Assembly (NCBI GenBank): GCA_016717005.1
Contig: JADJUF010000001.1
Span: 434,001-498,000, forward strand
Origin: Myxococcales bacterium
GTDB lineage: Bacteria; Myxococcota_A; Polyangia; Haliangiales; Haliangiaceae
DNA: 64,000 nt
Reading direction: 5' to 3'
This document shows positions 52,171-62,747 of this stretch, piece by piece. The position numbers and the translations under genes are program-made. The notes under the pieces are model-generated. The model did not search any database. It was not told the DNA's origin and was given only the letters and a program-made list of their open reading frames with translations. How positions within the stretch are numbered: position 1 is the first letter of the stretch; the number at the start of each line of letters is the position of its first letter.

Positions 52171-52174
<4 letters not shown>
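51569..52174 (-). CDS. bacterial microcompartment tandem-domain shell protein (BMC-T)
   Basis: 201 aa, with two BMC domains. The first has GLLELTTIARGVVVADAAL and TLSGGKHLVVLAGGVAEVDEAM. The second has ADAEALAIIETSTVCAAIAAADAAC, VRLAVDLAGKAYFTLTGAL and SSIEAAAAA. Trimers of such proteins form pseudohexameric shell tiles, often gated. The GTG start overlaps the aldehyde dehydrogenase stop by four bases, so it is the coupled last gene of the operon. Length and order resemble the tandem shell protein of the Haliangium ochraceum BMC locus. Confidence 0.9.
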
Positions 52175-53625
<1,451 letters not shown>

Positions 53626-53634
53626 GCGGCTACC

Positions 53635-53928
53635 TCACTTCACGTAGCGCCGGGCGTCGCCGACGGTGACCTCGTCGACGATCGCCATGATCGTGGCATC
53701 GACCGGTCGGTTCTGGGTGACCTGGGTCTGCCGGGCCGACGAGCCCGAGCAGTACAGGACCACCTCGCCCACCCCGGCGCCGACCGCGTCGACCGCGATC
53801 ACCGTGGCGCCCTTGGGGTTGTCGTTGCCGTCGACGTCGCAGGCGCGCACGACCAGGAGCGTCACGCCCTCGAGCGTGGCCTCCTTCTTCGACGCGACCA
53901 GCGTGCCGATGACCTTGCCGAGGACCAT
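53635..53928 (-). CDS. bacterial microcompartment pentameric vertex protein (BMC-P, EutN/CcmL)
   Basis: 97 aa, full family length. MVLGKVIGTLVASKKEATLEG, VVRACDVDG, VAVDAVGAGVGEVVLYCSGS and QNRPVDATIMAIVDEV are typical of EutN/CcmL/CsoS4 proteins, which close the twelve vertices of the shell. Nine bases separate it from the BMC-H gene and nine from the dehydrogenase gene. Confidence 0.95.
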   Translation of the reverse strand: MVLGKVIGTLVASKKEATLEGVTLLVVRACDVDGNDNPKGATVIAVDAVGAGVGEVVLYCSGSSARQTQVTQNRPVDATIMAIVDEVTVGDARRYVK

Positions 53929-53936
53929 CGCGGGGC

Positions 53937-54230
<294 letters not shown>

Positions 54231-54328
54231 CGTTGTCTCCTGAGCGGTGCCGCGTGCGGCATCCCGACGTTGCCTGGGCGTGCTTGCGGGGGACGGCGCC
54301 GACCATGTGGTGTCGGCGCCAGTAGGTG

Positions 54329-54967
<639 letters not shown>

Positions 54968-54978
54968 CGCGTCGGACG

Positions 54979-54984
54979 ACCCTA
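54979..54984 (-). promoter_or_regulatory. candidate -10 box (TAGGGT) of the microcompartment operon
   Basis: TAGGGT on the minus strand, 11 bases before the ATG at 54967. Weak evidence; the TolC-type gene is divergent. Confidence 0.25.
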
Positions 54985-55098
54985 GCACGCGGCCTCGCGG
55001 GTTTTGGCGGACCGGGCAGCCAATTTGTTCAGACCCGGACTACCTGGCGACGTGGCGCGGTTGACACCCCGCCGATGGCCCCACATGGTAGCCCCCGC

Positions 55099-56628
55099 AT
55101 GGTCCGCCCGGCGCTCGTCGCGACGCTGTCGATGCTCGCGCTGGCTTCGAGCGCCCAGGCCGAGCCGTTGACGTTCGCGCTGCGCCTGGTCGCCGACCCC
55201 GACGGCGCCGGCGCCACGCCGGTGTCGCCGCTGATCGGCGCGCTGACCGGCCCGGCCGAGCGCGCCGACCTGCCCGCGCTGATCGATCGCGCGCTGCGCA
55301 GCGATCCCGACCTGGCCCGGGTCGACGTCGATCTGGCGATCGCCGCGGCGGCGATCGATCGCGCCCGCGCCTGGGACGACTGGGCGGTCGGCGCCGACGC
55401 CAGCGCCAGCACCCGCGTCGCCAACGACAGCCGGGTCTGGGCCGCGGGCGTCAGCGGCGATCTCACCCGGGCGCTGTCGACCGGCGGGGTCGCCGGGGTC
55501 CGGTTCGAGGGCGGCTGGGCCGACACGCCGCTGGCGCCGGGCGTCTACACCGAGAGCATCACCGCGAGCATCACCCAGCCGCTCTTGCGCGGCCGCGGCG
55601 AGGAGCTGGTCCTCGCCGCCGAGCGCGCCGCGCGGGTCGACCGCGACGCGACCGCGCTGGCCGGCGACGCCGCGGCGGTGGCCGTCGTCGAGGAGGTCGT
55701 GCTCGCGTACTTCGATCTGATCGCGGCCGAGCGCGAGCTGGCGATCCGGATCGCCAGCCTCGAGCTGGCCGGCGAGCGCCTGCGCGTGACCGAGGCCGGC
55801 ATCAAGGCCGGCGGCGTGGCGGCGGCCGAGCGCATCTCGGTGCAGCAGGCGATCGCGACCCGCGAGGAGGACATCCTGGCCGGCGAGGTCACCGTGATCG
55901 AGAAGTCGCTGGCGCTGCGGCGCGCGACCGGCCTGACGATCGGTCCGGGCCAGCTGCTGCTCGAGACCGACGTCGCGCTGGCGATCCCGACCCGGACCTG
56001 GGACACCGGCGCGCTCCTGGCCGCGGCGCTGGCCTACAGCCCCGAGGCCGCGCAGCTGCGCGCGCGCGAGGCCGGCGCCACGATCGAGGTGATGGTCGGC
56101 GAGCGCGGCGTGCTGCCCGCGCTCGATCTGGCGCTGTCGCTGGGGCCGAGCGGCAGCGCCGACGATCCCGGCACCGCCGCGGTCGACATGATCACGTTCG
56201 ACGAGTTCGCGGCGGCGCTGTCGCTGAGCTACCGGACCACGCTGGGCGAGGTCGCGGCCCGCGCCACCGCCCGGACCGCGCGGGCCCAGCGCGAGCGGGT
56301 GCGGATCGACGCCAGCGATCTCGAGAAGCAGATCGCGCTGGCGATCACCCGCGCGGTGATCGCGGTCAACGCCGCCGAGCGCCGCCACGCGCTGGCGGTG
56401 CGCACGATCGACCTGGCCGAGCAGGCGCTGGCCGCCGAGCAGGCCCGCCTCGCCAGCGGCAAGTCGCGCAACGTCGACGTGCTGGCCCGCCAGGACGAGC
56501 TGCGCGCCGCGCAGCTGCGGCAGATCCGCGCGATCGTCGAGTGGCACCGGGCCGCGACCACGATCGCCGGGTTGACCGGCGAGCTCCTGCCCCGCTACGG
56601 CGTCACGGTCAGCGCGCGCGGCCGATGA
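55099..56628 (+). CDS. TolC-family outer-membrane efflux protein
   Basis: 509 aa. Signal peptide MVRPALVATLSMLALASSAQ with AQAEP cleavage. Two OEP repeats are seen as long helical hairpins (ALIDRALRSDPDLARVDVDL, VVEEVVLAYFDLIAAERELA, AERISVQQAIATREEDIL; then VAARATARTARAQRERVRID, VNAAERRHALAVRTIDLAEQ, LASGKSRNVDVLARQDEL) with beta segments TESITASITQPLLRG. It is an outer-membrane channel for efflux or type I export. No pump or adaptor gene is next to it. The 3' end overlaps the convergent YfiH-type gene by 20 bases. Confidence 0.9.
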   Translation: MVRPALVATLSMLALASSAQAEPLTFALRLVADPDGAGATPVSPLIGALTGPAERADLPALIDRALRSDPDLARVDVDLAIAAAAIDRARAWDDWAVGADASASTRVANDSRVWAAGVSGDLTRALSTGGVAGVRFEGGWADTPLAPGVYTESITASITQPLLRGRGEELVLAAERAARVDRDATALAGDAAAVAVVEEVVLAYFDLIAAERELAIRIASLELAGERLRVTEAGIKAGGVAAAERISVQQAIATREEDILAGEVTVIEKSLALRRATGLTIGPGQLLLETDVALAIPTRTWDTGALLAAALAYSPEAAQLRAREAGATIEVMVGERGVLPALDLALSLGPSGSADDPGTAAVDMITFDEFAAALSLSYRTTLGEVAARATARTARAQRERVRIDASDLEKQIALAITRAVIAVNAAERRHALAVRTIDLAEQALAAEQARLASGKSRNVDVLARQDELRAAQLRQIRAIVEWHRAATTIAGLTGELLPRYGVTVSARGR

Positions 56629-57370
56629 AGCCCATGTGGACGCCGCCGGCCCGGCCGTCGCGGCGGTACGAGTAGAAGCGCGCGGCCTCGCACCGGGTGC
56701 ACGGCGGCGCCGCGTCGACGTGGGCGCGGGCGACGCCGACCCCGGTCAGCGCCGCGGTCAGCGCCACGCGCAGATCGACGTGGTCCTTGTGCGGCCCGGC
56801 GACCACCAGCCCCGGCGCGTCGCCGAACCGCTCGCGGAACGCCGTCACCACCTCGGGGCCGACCTCGAAGCAGCACGCGCCGATCGACGGCCCCAGCGCG
56901 ACCCGCACGTCGGCGGCGCGCGCGCCCAGCTCGCCCATCCGCGCGATCACCTGCTCGGCGACGCCCGCGACCGTGCCGCGCCAGCCGGCGTGGGCCGAGC
57001 CGCACACCCGCGCGATCGGATCGGCGAACACGATCGGCACGCAGTCGGCGGCGAAGGTCGTGAGGATCGGCCCGAGCTGGTCGGTGACGAGGCCGTCGAA
57101 CTCGGGCGGCTCGGGCAGCGGCTCGCCGACCCGCCACACCGCGGTGCCGTGGACGTGGCGCATGATCTGGAGCCGCTCGGGCGCGAACCCGACGTGGGCC
57201 GCCACGCGCGCGCGGTTCTGCTCGACCAGCGCCGGGTCGTCGCCCCAGCTCTTGCCGAGGTTGAGCGACGCGCGCGCGCCGGTCGAGACCCCGCCGGTGC
57301 GCTCGGGGAAGCCGTGGAGGAAGTCGTCGGGGATGACCGCCGATCGGTACACGCGGAGCGCCGTGGTCAT
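56609..57370 (-). CDS. pgeF: YfiH-family (laccase-domain) purine nucleoside phosphorylase
   Basis: 253 aa, normal length. Conserved metal-binding pieces: MRHVHGTAVW, TTFAADCVPIVFADP, CGSAHAGWRGTVAGV, and the GPSIGACCFEVG segment. The C-terminal CTRCEAARFYSYRRDG carries a further Cys pair. Members act as purine nucleoside phosphorylases/adenosine deaminases and edit cell-wall precursors in E. coli (PgeF). Cytoplasmic. The gene symbol follows the family name only. Confidence 0.92.
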   Translation of the reverse strand: MTTALRVYRSAVIPDDFLHGFPERTGGVSTGARASLNLGKSWGDDPALVEQNRARVAAHVGFAPERLQIMRHVHGTAVWRVGEPLPEPPEFDGLVTDQLGPILTTFAADCVPIVFADPIARVCGSAHAGWRGTVAGVAEQVIARMGELGARAADVRVALGPSIGACCFEVGPEVVTAFRERFGDAPGLVVAGPHKDHVDLRVALTAALTGVGVARAHVDAAPPCTRCEAARFYSYRRDGRAGGVHMGFIGRAR

Positions 57371-57428
57371 GGCCGTTGGTACCGCACGCGCGCGGGGCTT
57401 GGGTAGCGCGGCCGGACGATCACCGCGC

Positions 57429-58004
57429 TCACCAGCCGACGCCGACCTCGAGCGAGGCGAACGGCTGCAGGCGCTCGCGCGGCAGCACCAGCTGGGGCGC
57501 GCCGTCGAGGTAGGCGCCGCCGATCGTGAACGTGGCGAGCGCCTCGACCTCGCCGGCCAGCGCCCGGGTCCACTGCGCCGAGATCGACGCCTCGGGCCCG
57601 GCCGCCGACGCGCCGGTCGCGTCGGGATCGCCGAACTGGAAGCCGAGCTGATCGGGCGCGACCGACAGCTCGGCGAAGCCGACGCCCGCGCGCAGGCCGA
57701 GCCGACCGCCGCCGGCCGCGACCCGCGCGACCTCGAACGTCGAGCGCACGTGCATCATCTCGGTGCCGCCGCGGTCGTGCCAGGCCTGGGCCCCGGTGCC
57801 GCAGCTCTCGACCCCGAGGCCGCCCCAGACCCGGACCTCGCCGCACACCGTCGGCATGCCGTTGCGATCGGTCGACGCGCCGCCGATGCGCAGGTTGAGG
57901 CGGTACGGCGGATCGGGCGCGACCGGCGGCGGGGGGCCCCCGCGATCGTCGTCGGCGAGGGCCGGGCCGGCGGACAGGACGATCAGGCAGACGACCGCGC
58001 GCAT
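57429..58004 (-). CDS. secreted beta-rich protein, unknown function
   Basis: 191 aa. Signal peptide MRAVVCLIVLSAGPALA with ALAD cleavage. The mature part is a series of beta strands ending in alternating hydrophobic residues and a final aromatic (FASLEVGVGW), as in small outer-membrane barrels. Strands include YRLNLRIGG, GEVRVWGGLGVES, STFEVARVAAGG and ALATFTIGGAYL. No family recognised. TAGGAT lies 8 bases before the ATG. Confidence 0.65.
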   Translation of the reverse strand: MRAVVCLIVLSAGPALADDDRGGPPPPVAPDPPYRLNLRIGGASTDRNGMPTVCGEVRVWGGLGVESCGTGAQAWHDRGGTEMMHVRSTFEVARVAAGGGRLGLRAGVGFAELSVAPDQLGFQFGDPDATGASAAGPEASISAQWTRALAGEVEALATFTIGGAYLDGAPQLVLPRERLQPFASLEVGVGW

Positions 58005-58012
58005 CGGCCGCG

Positions 58013-58018
58013 ATCCTA
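58013..58018 (-). promoter_or_regulatory. candidate -10 box (TAGGAT) for secreted beta-rich protein
   Basis: TAGGAT, minus strand, 8 bases before the ATG at 58004; no Shine-Dalgarno sequence. Confidence 0.4.
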
Positions 58019-58091
58019 CCCCGACGCCCGCCGGTGTCGACCTCCGCGTCGCCGGGCCGGCGCGCGCCTGCCAGCGCCCGGACGCCCGTGG

Positions 58092-58097
58092 TACCGT
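58092..58097 (+). promoter_or_regulatory. candidate -10 box (TACCGT) for leaderless gene at 58104
   Basis: TACCGT ends 6 bases before the ATG at 58104. Same word and spacing as at 12909. Confidence 0.4.
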
Positions 58098-58103
58098 CGC
58101 GCC

Positions 58104-58670
58104 ATGATCCCGTACCCCGAGCTCGCCGCCGCGCTCGATCGCTGGCGTGTCCGCAACGGTCTGCCGATCAGCGCGTCCGCGCCGCCCCCGCCGCCGCCGA
58201 CCATCGCGGCGGTGCTGGCCCCGCGCCCGGCCGAGGTGATCGCTCCGCCGCCGCCCCGGACCGCGCCACCGACGCCACCCCCGCCGGCGGCGATCGAGCC
58301 GGCCGCGGTGACGCTCGACGAGGTCGTCGACGCCGACATGCTCGAGACCGCCGACGAGTACGACAACGAGGGCAACGACTTCGCGATGTCGTTCAGCGGC
58401 CCGCCGGCCGCCGCCAGCGGCAGCATCGGGCCGAGCCTCGCCGACGACAGCGACGAGTCGACCCACATCGGCGCCGCGGCCGCGGCCGAGGATCCGTTCG
58501 GCGCGCCGACCTCCGCGGTGCCGCCGCCGGGGCAGTGGCCCGAGGCCCGCGAGTGGCCGGCCGAGGCCACCGCCGCCGCTGCCTACGGCTGGGGCCAGAG
58601 CCACCGCCCGGAGACCGACGGCACCGACGACGACTCGACGATCGTGGGCGGCGGCAAGTCGAAGCCCTGA
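58104..58670 (+). CDS. Pro/Ala- and acid-rich protein, unknown function
   Basis: 188 aa. A short conserved-looking start (MIPYPELAAALDRWRVRNGL) is followed by Pro-rich spacers (APPPPPPTIAAVL, PPPPRTAPPTPPPP), then an acidic segment (DEVVDADMLETADEYDNEGN) and a tail with DDDSTIVGGGKSKP. The ESTHIG and DSTIVGG segments resemble FHA-recognised phospho-Thr surroundings, but that is speculation. No TM helix. The stop codon TGA overlaps the next ATG by one base, so it is coupled to the dehydrogenase-like gene. Confidence 0.65.
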   Translation: MIPYPELAAALDRWRVRNGLPISASAPPPPPPTIAAVLAPRPAEVIAPPPPRTAPPTPPPPAAIEPAAVTLDEVVDADMLETADEYDNEGNDFAMSFSGPPAAASGSIGPSLADDSDESTHIGAAAAAEDPFGAPTSAVPPPGQWPEAREWPAEATAAAAYGWGQSHRPETDGTDDDSTIVGGGKSKP

Positions 58671-59653
58671 TGGCGACCGCGTGGCGCCGGGGCGCCGGGC
58701 CCTACGTCCTCGAGGAGGTCGCCCTGAGCGATACCGCGCCGGGGCCCGGCCGGGTCGCGCTCGAGGTCGAGGCGGTGGCGATCGATCCGTTCGAGGCCAC
58801 GCCGGTCGGCCGCGTGCCGGGCGTGGCCGCGGTCGGGCGCGTCGTCGCGGTCGGCGTCGCCGCCGACGAGTGGCTGGGCGCGCGCGTGCTGGTGCCGACG
58901 GTGGTCGCGTGCGGTGAGTGCGAGCGCTGCCGTCGCGGCGGGGCCGCGGTGTGCGCCGACGGCGGCCGCCTGGGCGTGACCGCGCCGGGCGCGCTGGCGA
59001 CGCACCTGACCGCCGCCGCGCGCTGGCTGGTCCGGCTCGACGAGCCGCTGGCGCTGCCGGGGCCGGGCGTGGCCGCGCTCGGCGGCGCGCTCGCCCACGC
59101 GTACACGCTCTACGCGCGCGCCAGCCTGGGCCCGCGCGATCCGGCGATCGTGATCGGCGGCGGCCCCCTGTGCCGGCTGGTGGTCGAGGTGTTGCTGGCC
59201 CAGGCCGCGACGCCGGTGGTCGCGACCGACGACGCGGCTACGATCGCGGCGGTGGGCGGGCGCGCGCGCGTGTGCGCGATCCACACCGCGGCCATCGAGG
59301 ACGCGCTGGCCGGCGTCGGCGCGCGGCCGCGGCGGGTGATCGTCACCGACGGCGCGCACGTCGAGGCGGCGCTGCGCGTGGCCGGGCGCCGAGGCACGGT
59401 CGTGGTCGCGGCCGGCGCCCAGGCCGCGATGGCCGCCCCGCTCGAGGTCGCGATGGCCGAGGAGGTCACGATCGCCGGCGTGGTCGACGGCCACCCCGAT
59501 CTGGTGCCCGAGCTGGCGGCCGTGTGCGCGCGCGGCGAGCTAGCGCTGGCCGACCTCACCGAGATCGTCAGCCTGGCGGAGCTGCCGGCGCGCCTCGCGG
59601 CCCGCGCGCGCGCGCGCCCCGCGACCGCGCTGGTCGTCGACCTCCGGCGCTGA
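58670..59653 (+). CDS. MDR (zinc alcohol dehydrogenase-like) protein lacking catalytic zinc ligands
   Basis: 327 aa. Medium-chain dehydrogenase fold. The structural-zinc loop CGECERCRRGGAAVC is intact. The Rossmann domain has IVIGGGPLCRLVVEVLLAQA. The usual catalytic Cys and GHE motif are missing: the region reads AIDPFEATPVGRVPGVAAVGRVV. A hydride-transfer function on the classical zinc pattern is therefore doubtful. It may act as a reductase without catalytic zinc or be inactive. The tail PATALVVDL is repeated downstream in the DNA. Translationally coupled to the preceding Pro-rich gene. Confidence 0.8.
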   Translation: MATAWRRGAGPYVLEEVALSDTAPGPGRVALEVEAVAIDPFEATPVGRVPGVAAVGRVVAVGVAADEWLGARVLVPTVVACGECERCRRGGAAVCADGGRLGVTAPGALATHLTAAARWLVRLDEPLALPGPGVAALGGALAHAYTLYARASLGPRDPAIVIGGGPLCRLVVEVLLAQAATPVVATDDAATIAAVGGRARVCAIHTAAIEDALAGVGARPRRVIVTDGAHVEAALRVAGRRGTVVVAAGAQAAMAAPLEVAMAEEVTIAGVVDGHPDLVPELAAVCARGELALADLTEIVSLAELPARLAARARARPATALVVDLRR

Positions 59654-59880
59654 CGCCCCGCGCCCCGCGACCGCGCTGGTCGTCGACCTCAGCGCTGACG
59701 CCGCGCGCCCCGCGACCGCGCTGGTCGTCGACCGCGCGCGCTGACGCCGCCGCGCGCCCCGCGCGCCCCGTGACCGCGCTGGTCGTCGACCTCAGCGCTG
59801 ACGCCGCGCGCCCCGCGACCGCGCTGGTCGTCGACCGCGCGCGCTGACGCCGCCGCGCCCCGCGACCGCGGGCGCTGACG
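59622..59880 (+). repeat. degenerate tandem repeats of the MDR gene's 3' tail
   Basis: GACCGCGCTGGTCGTCGACC occurs at 59622, 59669, 59714, 59772 and 59817, with period about 45-58 bases and GCGCTGACGCC between copies. The first copy is the end of the coding sequence; the others lie past its stop. The 246 bases between the stops of the two convergent genes hold only this array. Confidence 0.9.
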
Positions 59881-59899
59881 CCCCGCGCGCCCGAGCGCG

Positions 59900-61660
59900 C
59901 TAGAGCGCGAACATCGCGACGATCACGCCGATCGCCACGACGGCGACGCCGATCGCCACGAACACCTTGGTGCGCCCGCCCTTCATCTCGCCGATCAGGT
60001 CGCGCTCCGACACCGACGACGACGCGCTCGGCCCGTCGCGCATGACCGGCATCGACGAGGTCTGGCCGGTGCGCAGGCTGTAGCGCTCGGCGTCGGTGCT
60101 GGTGATCGTGCCGTCGTCCTTGTAGCGGTCCTCCATCGGCAGCGAGTCGGCCTTGTCCTGGACCGTGGCGTCACCCGAGCGCGCCGCCTCCTCGGCGGCC
60201 GCCGCGTCGAGCTCGCCCTTCTTGAACCACATCGTCTCGCGGAACTGGCCCTTCTTCTTGCCGCCCTCGGCCTTGTTGCGCTTGCCGCCCTGGCCCTTGC
60301 CGCCACGATCCTTGCCGGACATCGACGCCGCCGGCGACACGACCGGCGCGACCGGCGCGGGCGCGGCCTGGGGCAGCGGCATGGTCGGGGTCTGGCTGGG
60401 CGGCGCGACCGCGGTCGCCGCGGCCGCCGCGACCGCCTGGGGCGTGACGCTCGGGCCCGGCGCCGGCGGCGCCCACGGCGACGGCGCGGCGGCGGCCGGC
60501 GCGTGCGGCTGCGACGGCGCGACGGCGATCGGCGCCGCGACCGGCGGCGCGGTCGGCGGCGCCAGCGGCACCGACGCCTCGAGCGCGACCGCCTCGCGCA
60601 GCGCCTCGGGCGGGATCTGCACGTCCATCTGCCGGGTCTTGAGCTCGCCCGCGCTCGGGTCGCCGCCGATCGGCGCGACGCCGAGCATGGTCGACGCCAG
60701 CTCTTTCGGCTTGCCGACCCGCCCGAACGGCGCGGTCGAGCCCGGCGCCAGCTCGTCACCCTTGCGCACCCGCTCGACGTCGTCGAGGAACTGCTTGAGC
60801 GTCAGGTGGCGCTTGGCCGGGTTGCGATCCATCGCGCGGCCGATGACGCTGTCGACCTCGGGCGCCAGCGGCACCCGCTGCGACGGCGGCGGCACGGTGC
60901 CGCCGAGCTGCTGCGCCGCGATGGCCGCCGGGTCCCCCGCGAACGGCGGCGCGCCGGTCAACGCGGTGTAGTAGATCGCCCCGAGGCAGTAGGTCGCCGA
61001 CCGCTGATCGATCGGCTTGCCCTCGATCGCCTCGGGCGGCACGAAGCCCGGCACGCCGGCGACCTTGTCGCCCGGGATCGGCAGCGAGAAGTTGATGACC
61101 TTGACCGTGTCGCCGACGAGCAACACGTTCTTCGGCGCGAGGTCGCGATGGACGACGCCGACCTTGGCCGCGTCGAGCAGCGCGCCGCCGATCGCGGCGG
61201 TGAGCGCGGCCGCGCGATCGAGATCCATCGGCCCCGCGGCCAGGGCGTCGGCCAGCGAGACCGCGTGGTCGACCCACTCGCACGCCACCCACAGCTGCTC
61301 GCCGTGCTTGCCCGAGCCCAGCACCTTGGCCGCCGCCGGGTGCGCGACCCGCTCGAGCAGCTTGAGCTCGCGCTCGATGCGCTGGGCCGCCGCCGGCGCG
61401 GCGGTGACCGCGGGCGCGATCAGCTTGAGCGCGACCGTGGCGCCGGACTGGCGATCCTTGGCGCGGTGCACCTCACCGGTGGCGCCGCCGCCGACGCGGG
61501 CGCCGAGCTCGAAGCGTCCGCCGATCAGGTTCGCGGCCGCGGCCGGGGCCGGCGCCGCAGCGGGCGCGCTGGCGGCCATGGCGACCAAGCGCCCGGCATC
61601 GTTGGTGCAAAAGTTCGCGTCGTCGCCGTACTGCGTGCCGCACTTCGGACAAACTTTCAT
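59900..61660 (-). CDS. zinc-ribbon, tail-anchored Ser/Thr kinase with altered DFG
   Basis: 586 aa from the ATG at 61660. Residues 4-18 form a zinc-ribbon half (CPKCGTQYGDDANFC). The kinase domain follows: GARVGGGATGEVHRA, the Lys in TVALKLIAP, and HRDLAPKNVLLVGD. The DFG position reads VINFSLP, so the magnesium-binding Asp is Asn. APE is PPEAIEG. A long Pro/Ala linker and a Lys/Gly-rich segment (GKDRGGKGQGGKRNK) come next, then an acidic Ser/Thr stretch and a C-terminal membrane helix (FVAIGVAVVAIGVIVAMFAL). Activity is uncertain; a scaffold or weak kinase is possible. Divergent from the PilZ gene with 68 bases between. Confidence 0.85.
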   Translation of the reverse strand: MKVCPKCGTQYGDDANFCTNDAGRLVAMAASAPAAAPAPAAAANLIGGRFELGARVGGGATGEVHRAKDRQSGATVALKLIAPAVTAAPAAAQRIERELKLLERVAHPAAAKVLGSGKHGEQLWVACEWVDHAVSLADALAAGPMDLDRAAALTAAIGGALLDAAKVGVVHRDLAPKNVLLVGDTVKVINFSLPIPGDKVAGVPGFVPPEAIEGKPIDQRSATYCLGAIYYTALTGAPPFAGDPAAIAAQQLGGTVPPPSQRVPLAPEVDSVIGRAMDRNPAKRHLTLKQFLDDVERVRKGDELAPGSTAPFGRVGKPKELASTMLGVAPIGGDPSAGELKTRQMDVQIPPEALREAVALEASVPLAPPTAPPVAAPIAVAPSQPHAPAAAAPSPWAPPAPGPSVTPQAVAAAAATAVAPPSQTPTMPLPQAAPAPVAPVVSPAASMSGKDRGGKGQGGKRNKAEGGKKKGQFRETMWFKKGELDAAAAEEAARSGDATVQDKADSLPMEDRYKDDGTITSTDAERYSLRTGQTSSMPVMRDGPSASSSVSERDLIGEMKGGRTKVFVAIGVAVVAIGVIVAMFAL

Positions 61661-61728
61661 GGGGCCGACCTGTCTTGCAATGCAGCGGATCTTAAGGACA
61701 TCCTCGGGCGAAAGCAACCGGAGCAACC

Positions 61729-62346
61729 ATGCGCCTCGTGACCCTCGTGTTCGCCTCTGCCGAGGACTTCCTCGCCGCCTACCACCCCGCCGACGGTGGC
61801 ACCCTGTCGACGCGCACGCGCACCGACGGAACCATCGGCGAGCACGTCCTGCTCGAGGTGTCGTTTCCGGGGCTGCCGAACCGCGCGCTCGTGCGCGCCG
61901 ACGTCACCGGCATCGCGTTCGAGCACGGCCTGCGGTTCACGATCGCCGACGAGGACGCCACCACCCGCGACTTCATCCTCGGGATCGCCAACGGCGACGT
62001 GCAGGTCGCGGCCGCGATCCACCGCGACCACGCCCGCTTCCCGGCCGGCCTCCGCGCGACCTGGCGGGTCGGGGCCGACGACATCCCGACCACGCTCGAG
62101 GATCTCTCGGCCGGCGGGGCGTTCCTGCGCTCGGACACGCCGCCGCTCCTGGGCGCCGAGATCGGCGTGACCATCCTGCCGCCCGCCGGCGAGCCGCTGG
62201 CGCTCACCGGCCACGTCGCCTGGATCCGGCAGGGCACCAAGCCGGGCTTCGGGGTCGACTTCGTCCCGGCCCTCGGCGACACCGGCCGCCGGCTCCGGGG
62301 CCTGCTGCGGCACGCCTCCGAGACCGCCTCGGTCGACCTCGAGTAG
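61729..62346 (+). CDS. PilZ-domain protein, putative c-di-GMP receptor
   Basis: 205 aa. The C-terminal half is PilZ: Arg-containing RFPAGLRATWR, DLSAGGAFLRSD (the DxSxxG motif) and VAWIRQGTKPGFGVDF. The N-terminal half (residues 1-100) also has PilZ-like strands (HVLLEVSFPGLPNRALV, GIAFEHGLRFTI), as in the two-part PilZ proteins of myxobacteria. It probably couples c-di-GMP to motility or export. GGAG five bases before the ATG. No enzyme for c-di-GMP is nearby. Confidence 0.88.
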   Translation: MRLVTLVFASAEDFLAAYHPADGGTLSTRTRTDGTIGEHVLLEVSFPGLPNRALVRADVTGIAFEHGLRFTIADEDATTRDFILGIANGDVQVAAAIHRDHARFPAGLRATWRVGADDIPTTLEDLSAGGAFLRSDTPPLLGAEIGVTILPPAGEPLALTGHVAWIRQGTKPGFGVDFVPALGDTGRRLRGLLRHASETASVDLE

Positions 62347-62430
62347 CCTGGGCCAGCTTGGGTTCGTCTCGGATTGACACCCCGGGCTGAGCCGGCTAGA
62401 AACGCCCGCTCTCCCACAGGGACTACCGCC

Positions 62431-62589
62431 ATGGCCTCGAACACCAAAGCCTCCGAGAACAAGCGCAAGCGCAACCACAAGAACATGGGCCGCAAGCGCA
62501 AGAACAAGCTCGCGCGCCGCTCGACCGTGTCGGCGGCGGAGCTGTTCGCCGTCCTCGGCGAGCCCGGCAAGCCCGCGCCCAAGGCGTGA
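62431..62589 (+). CDS. very small Lys/Arg-rich protein
   Basis: 52 aa. N-terminal half nearly all basic and polar (MASNTKASENKRKRNHKNMG, RKRKNKLARRST), then SAAELFAVLGEPGKPAPKA. An AGGGA is found before CTACCGCC and the ATG. The charge suggests nucleic-acid or ribosome binding. Similar short Lys-rich proteins occur in myxobacteria; their role is not known to me. Confidence 0.65.
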   Translation: MASNTKASENKRKRNHKNMGRKRKNKLARRSTVSAAELFAVLGEPGKPAPKA

Positions 62590-62670
62590 GCCCCCGCGTC
62601 CGGAGCGCCGCGCGCTCGTTCGGTCGAGCCCGGGTCGCCCGGGACCGTCGGATCTTCTTCTCCTGACCGG

Positions 62671-62747
62671 CGCCCGCGCCAGCGCGGTGCCACCAGCGGC
62701 CGATGGCTGGCTACGGGCGTGCGCGACAGCGCGGCGCCACCAGCGTC
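62671..62747 (-). repeat. partial tail echo beside the hypothetical gene at 62711
   Basis: 62717-62747 and 62671-62699 share GCGC(G)(A)CAGCGCGG(C/T)GCCACCAGCG. The first is the end of the hypothetical gene, the second lies just past its stop. About 25-30 bases. Confidence 0.4.
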
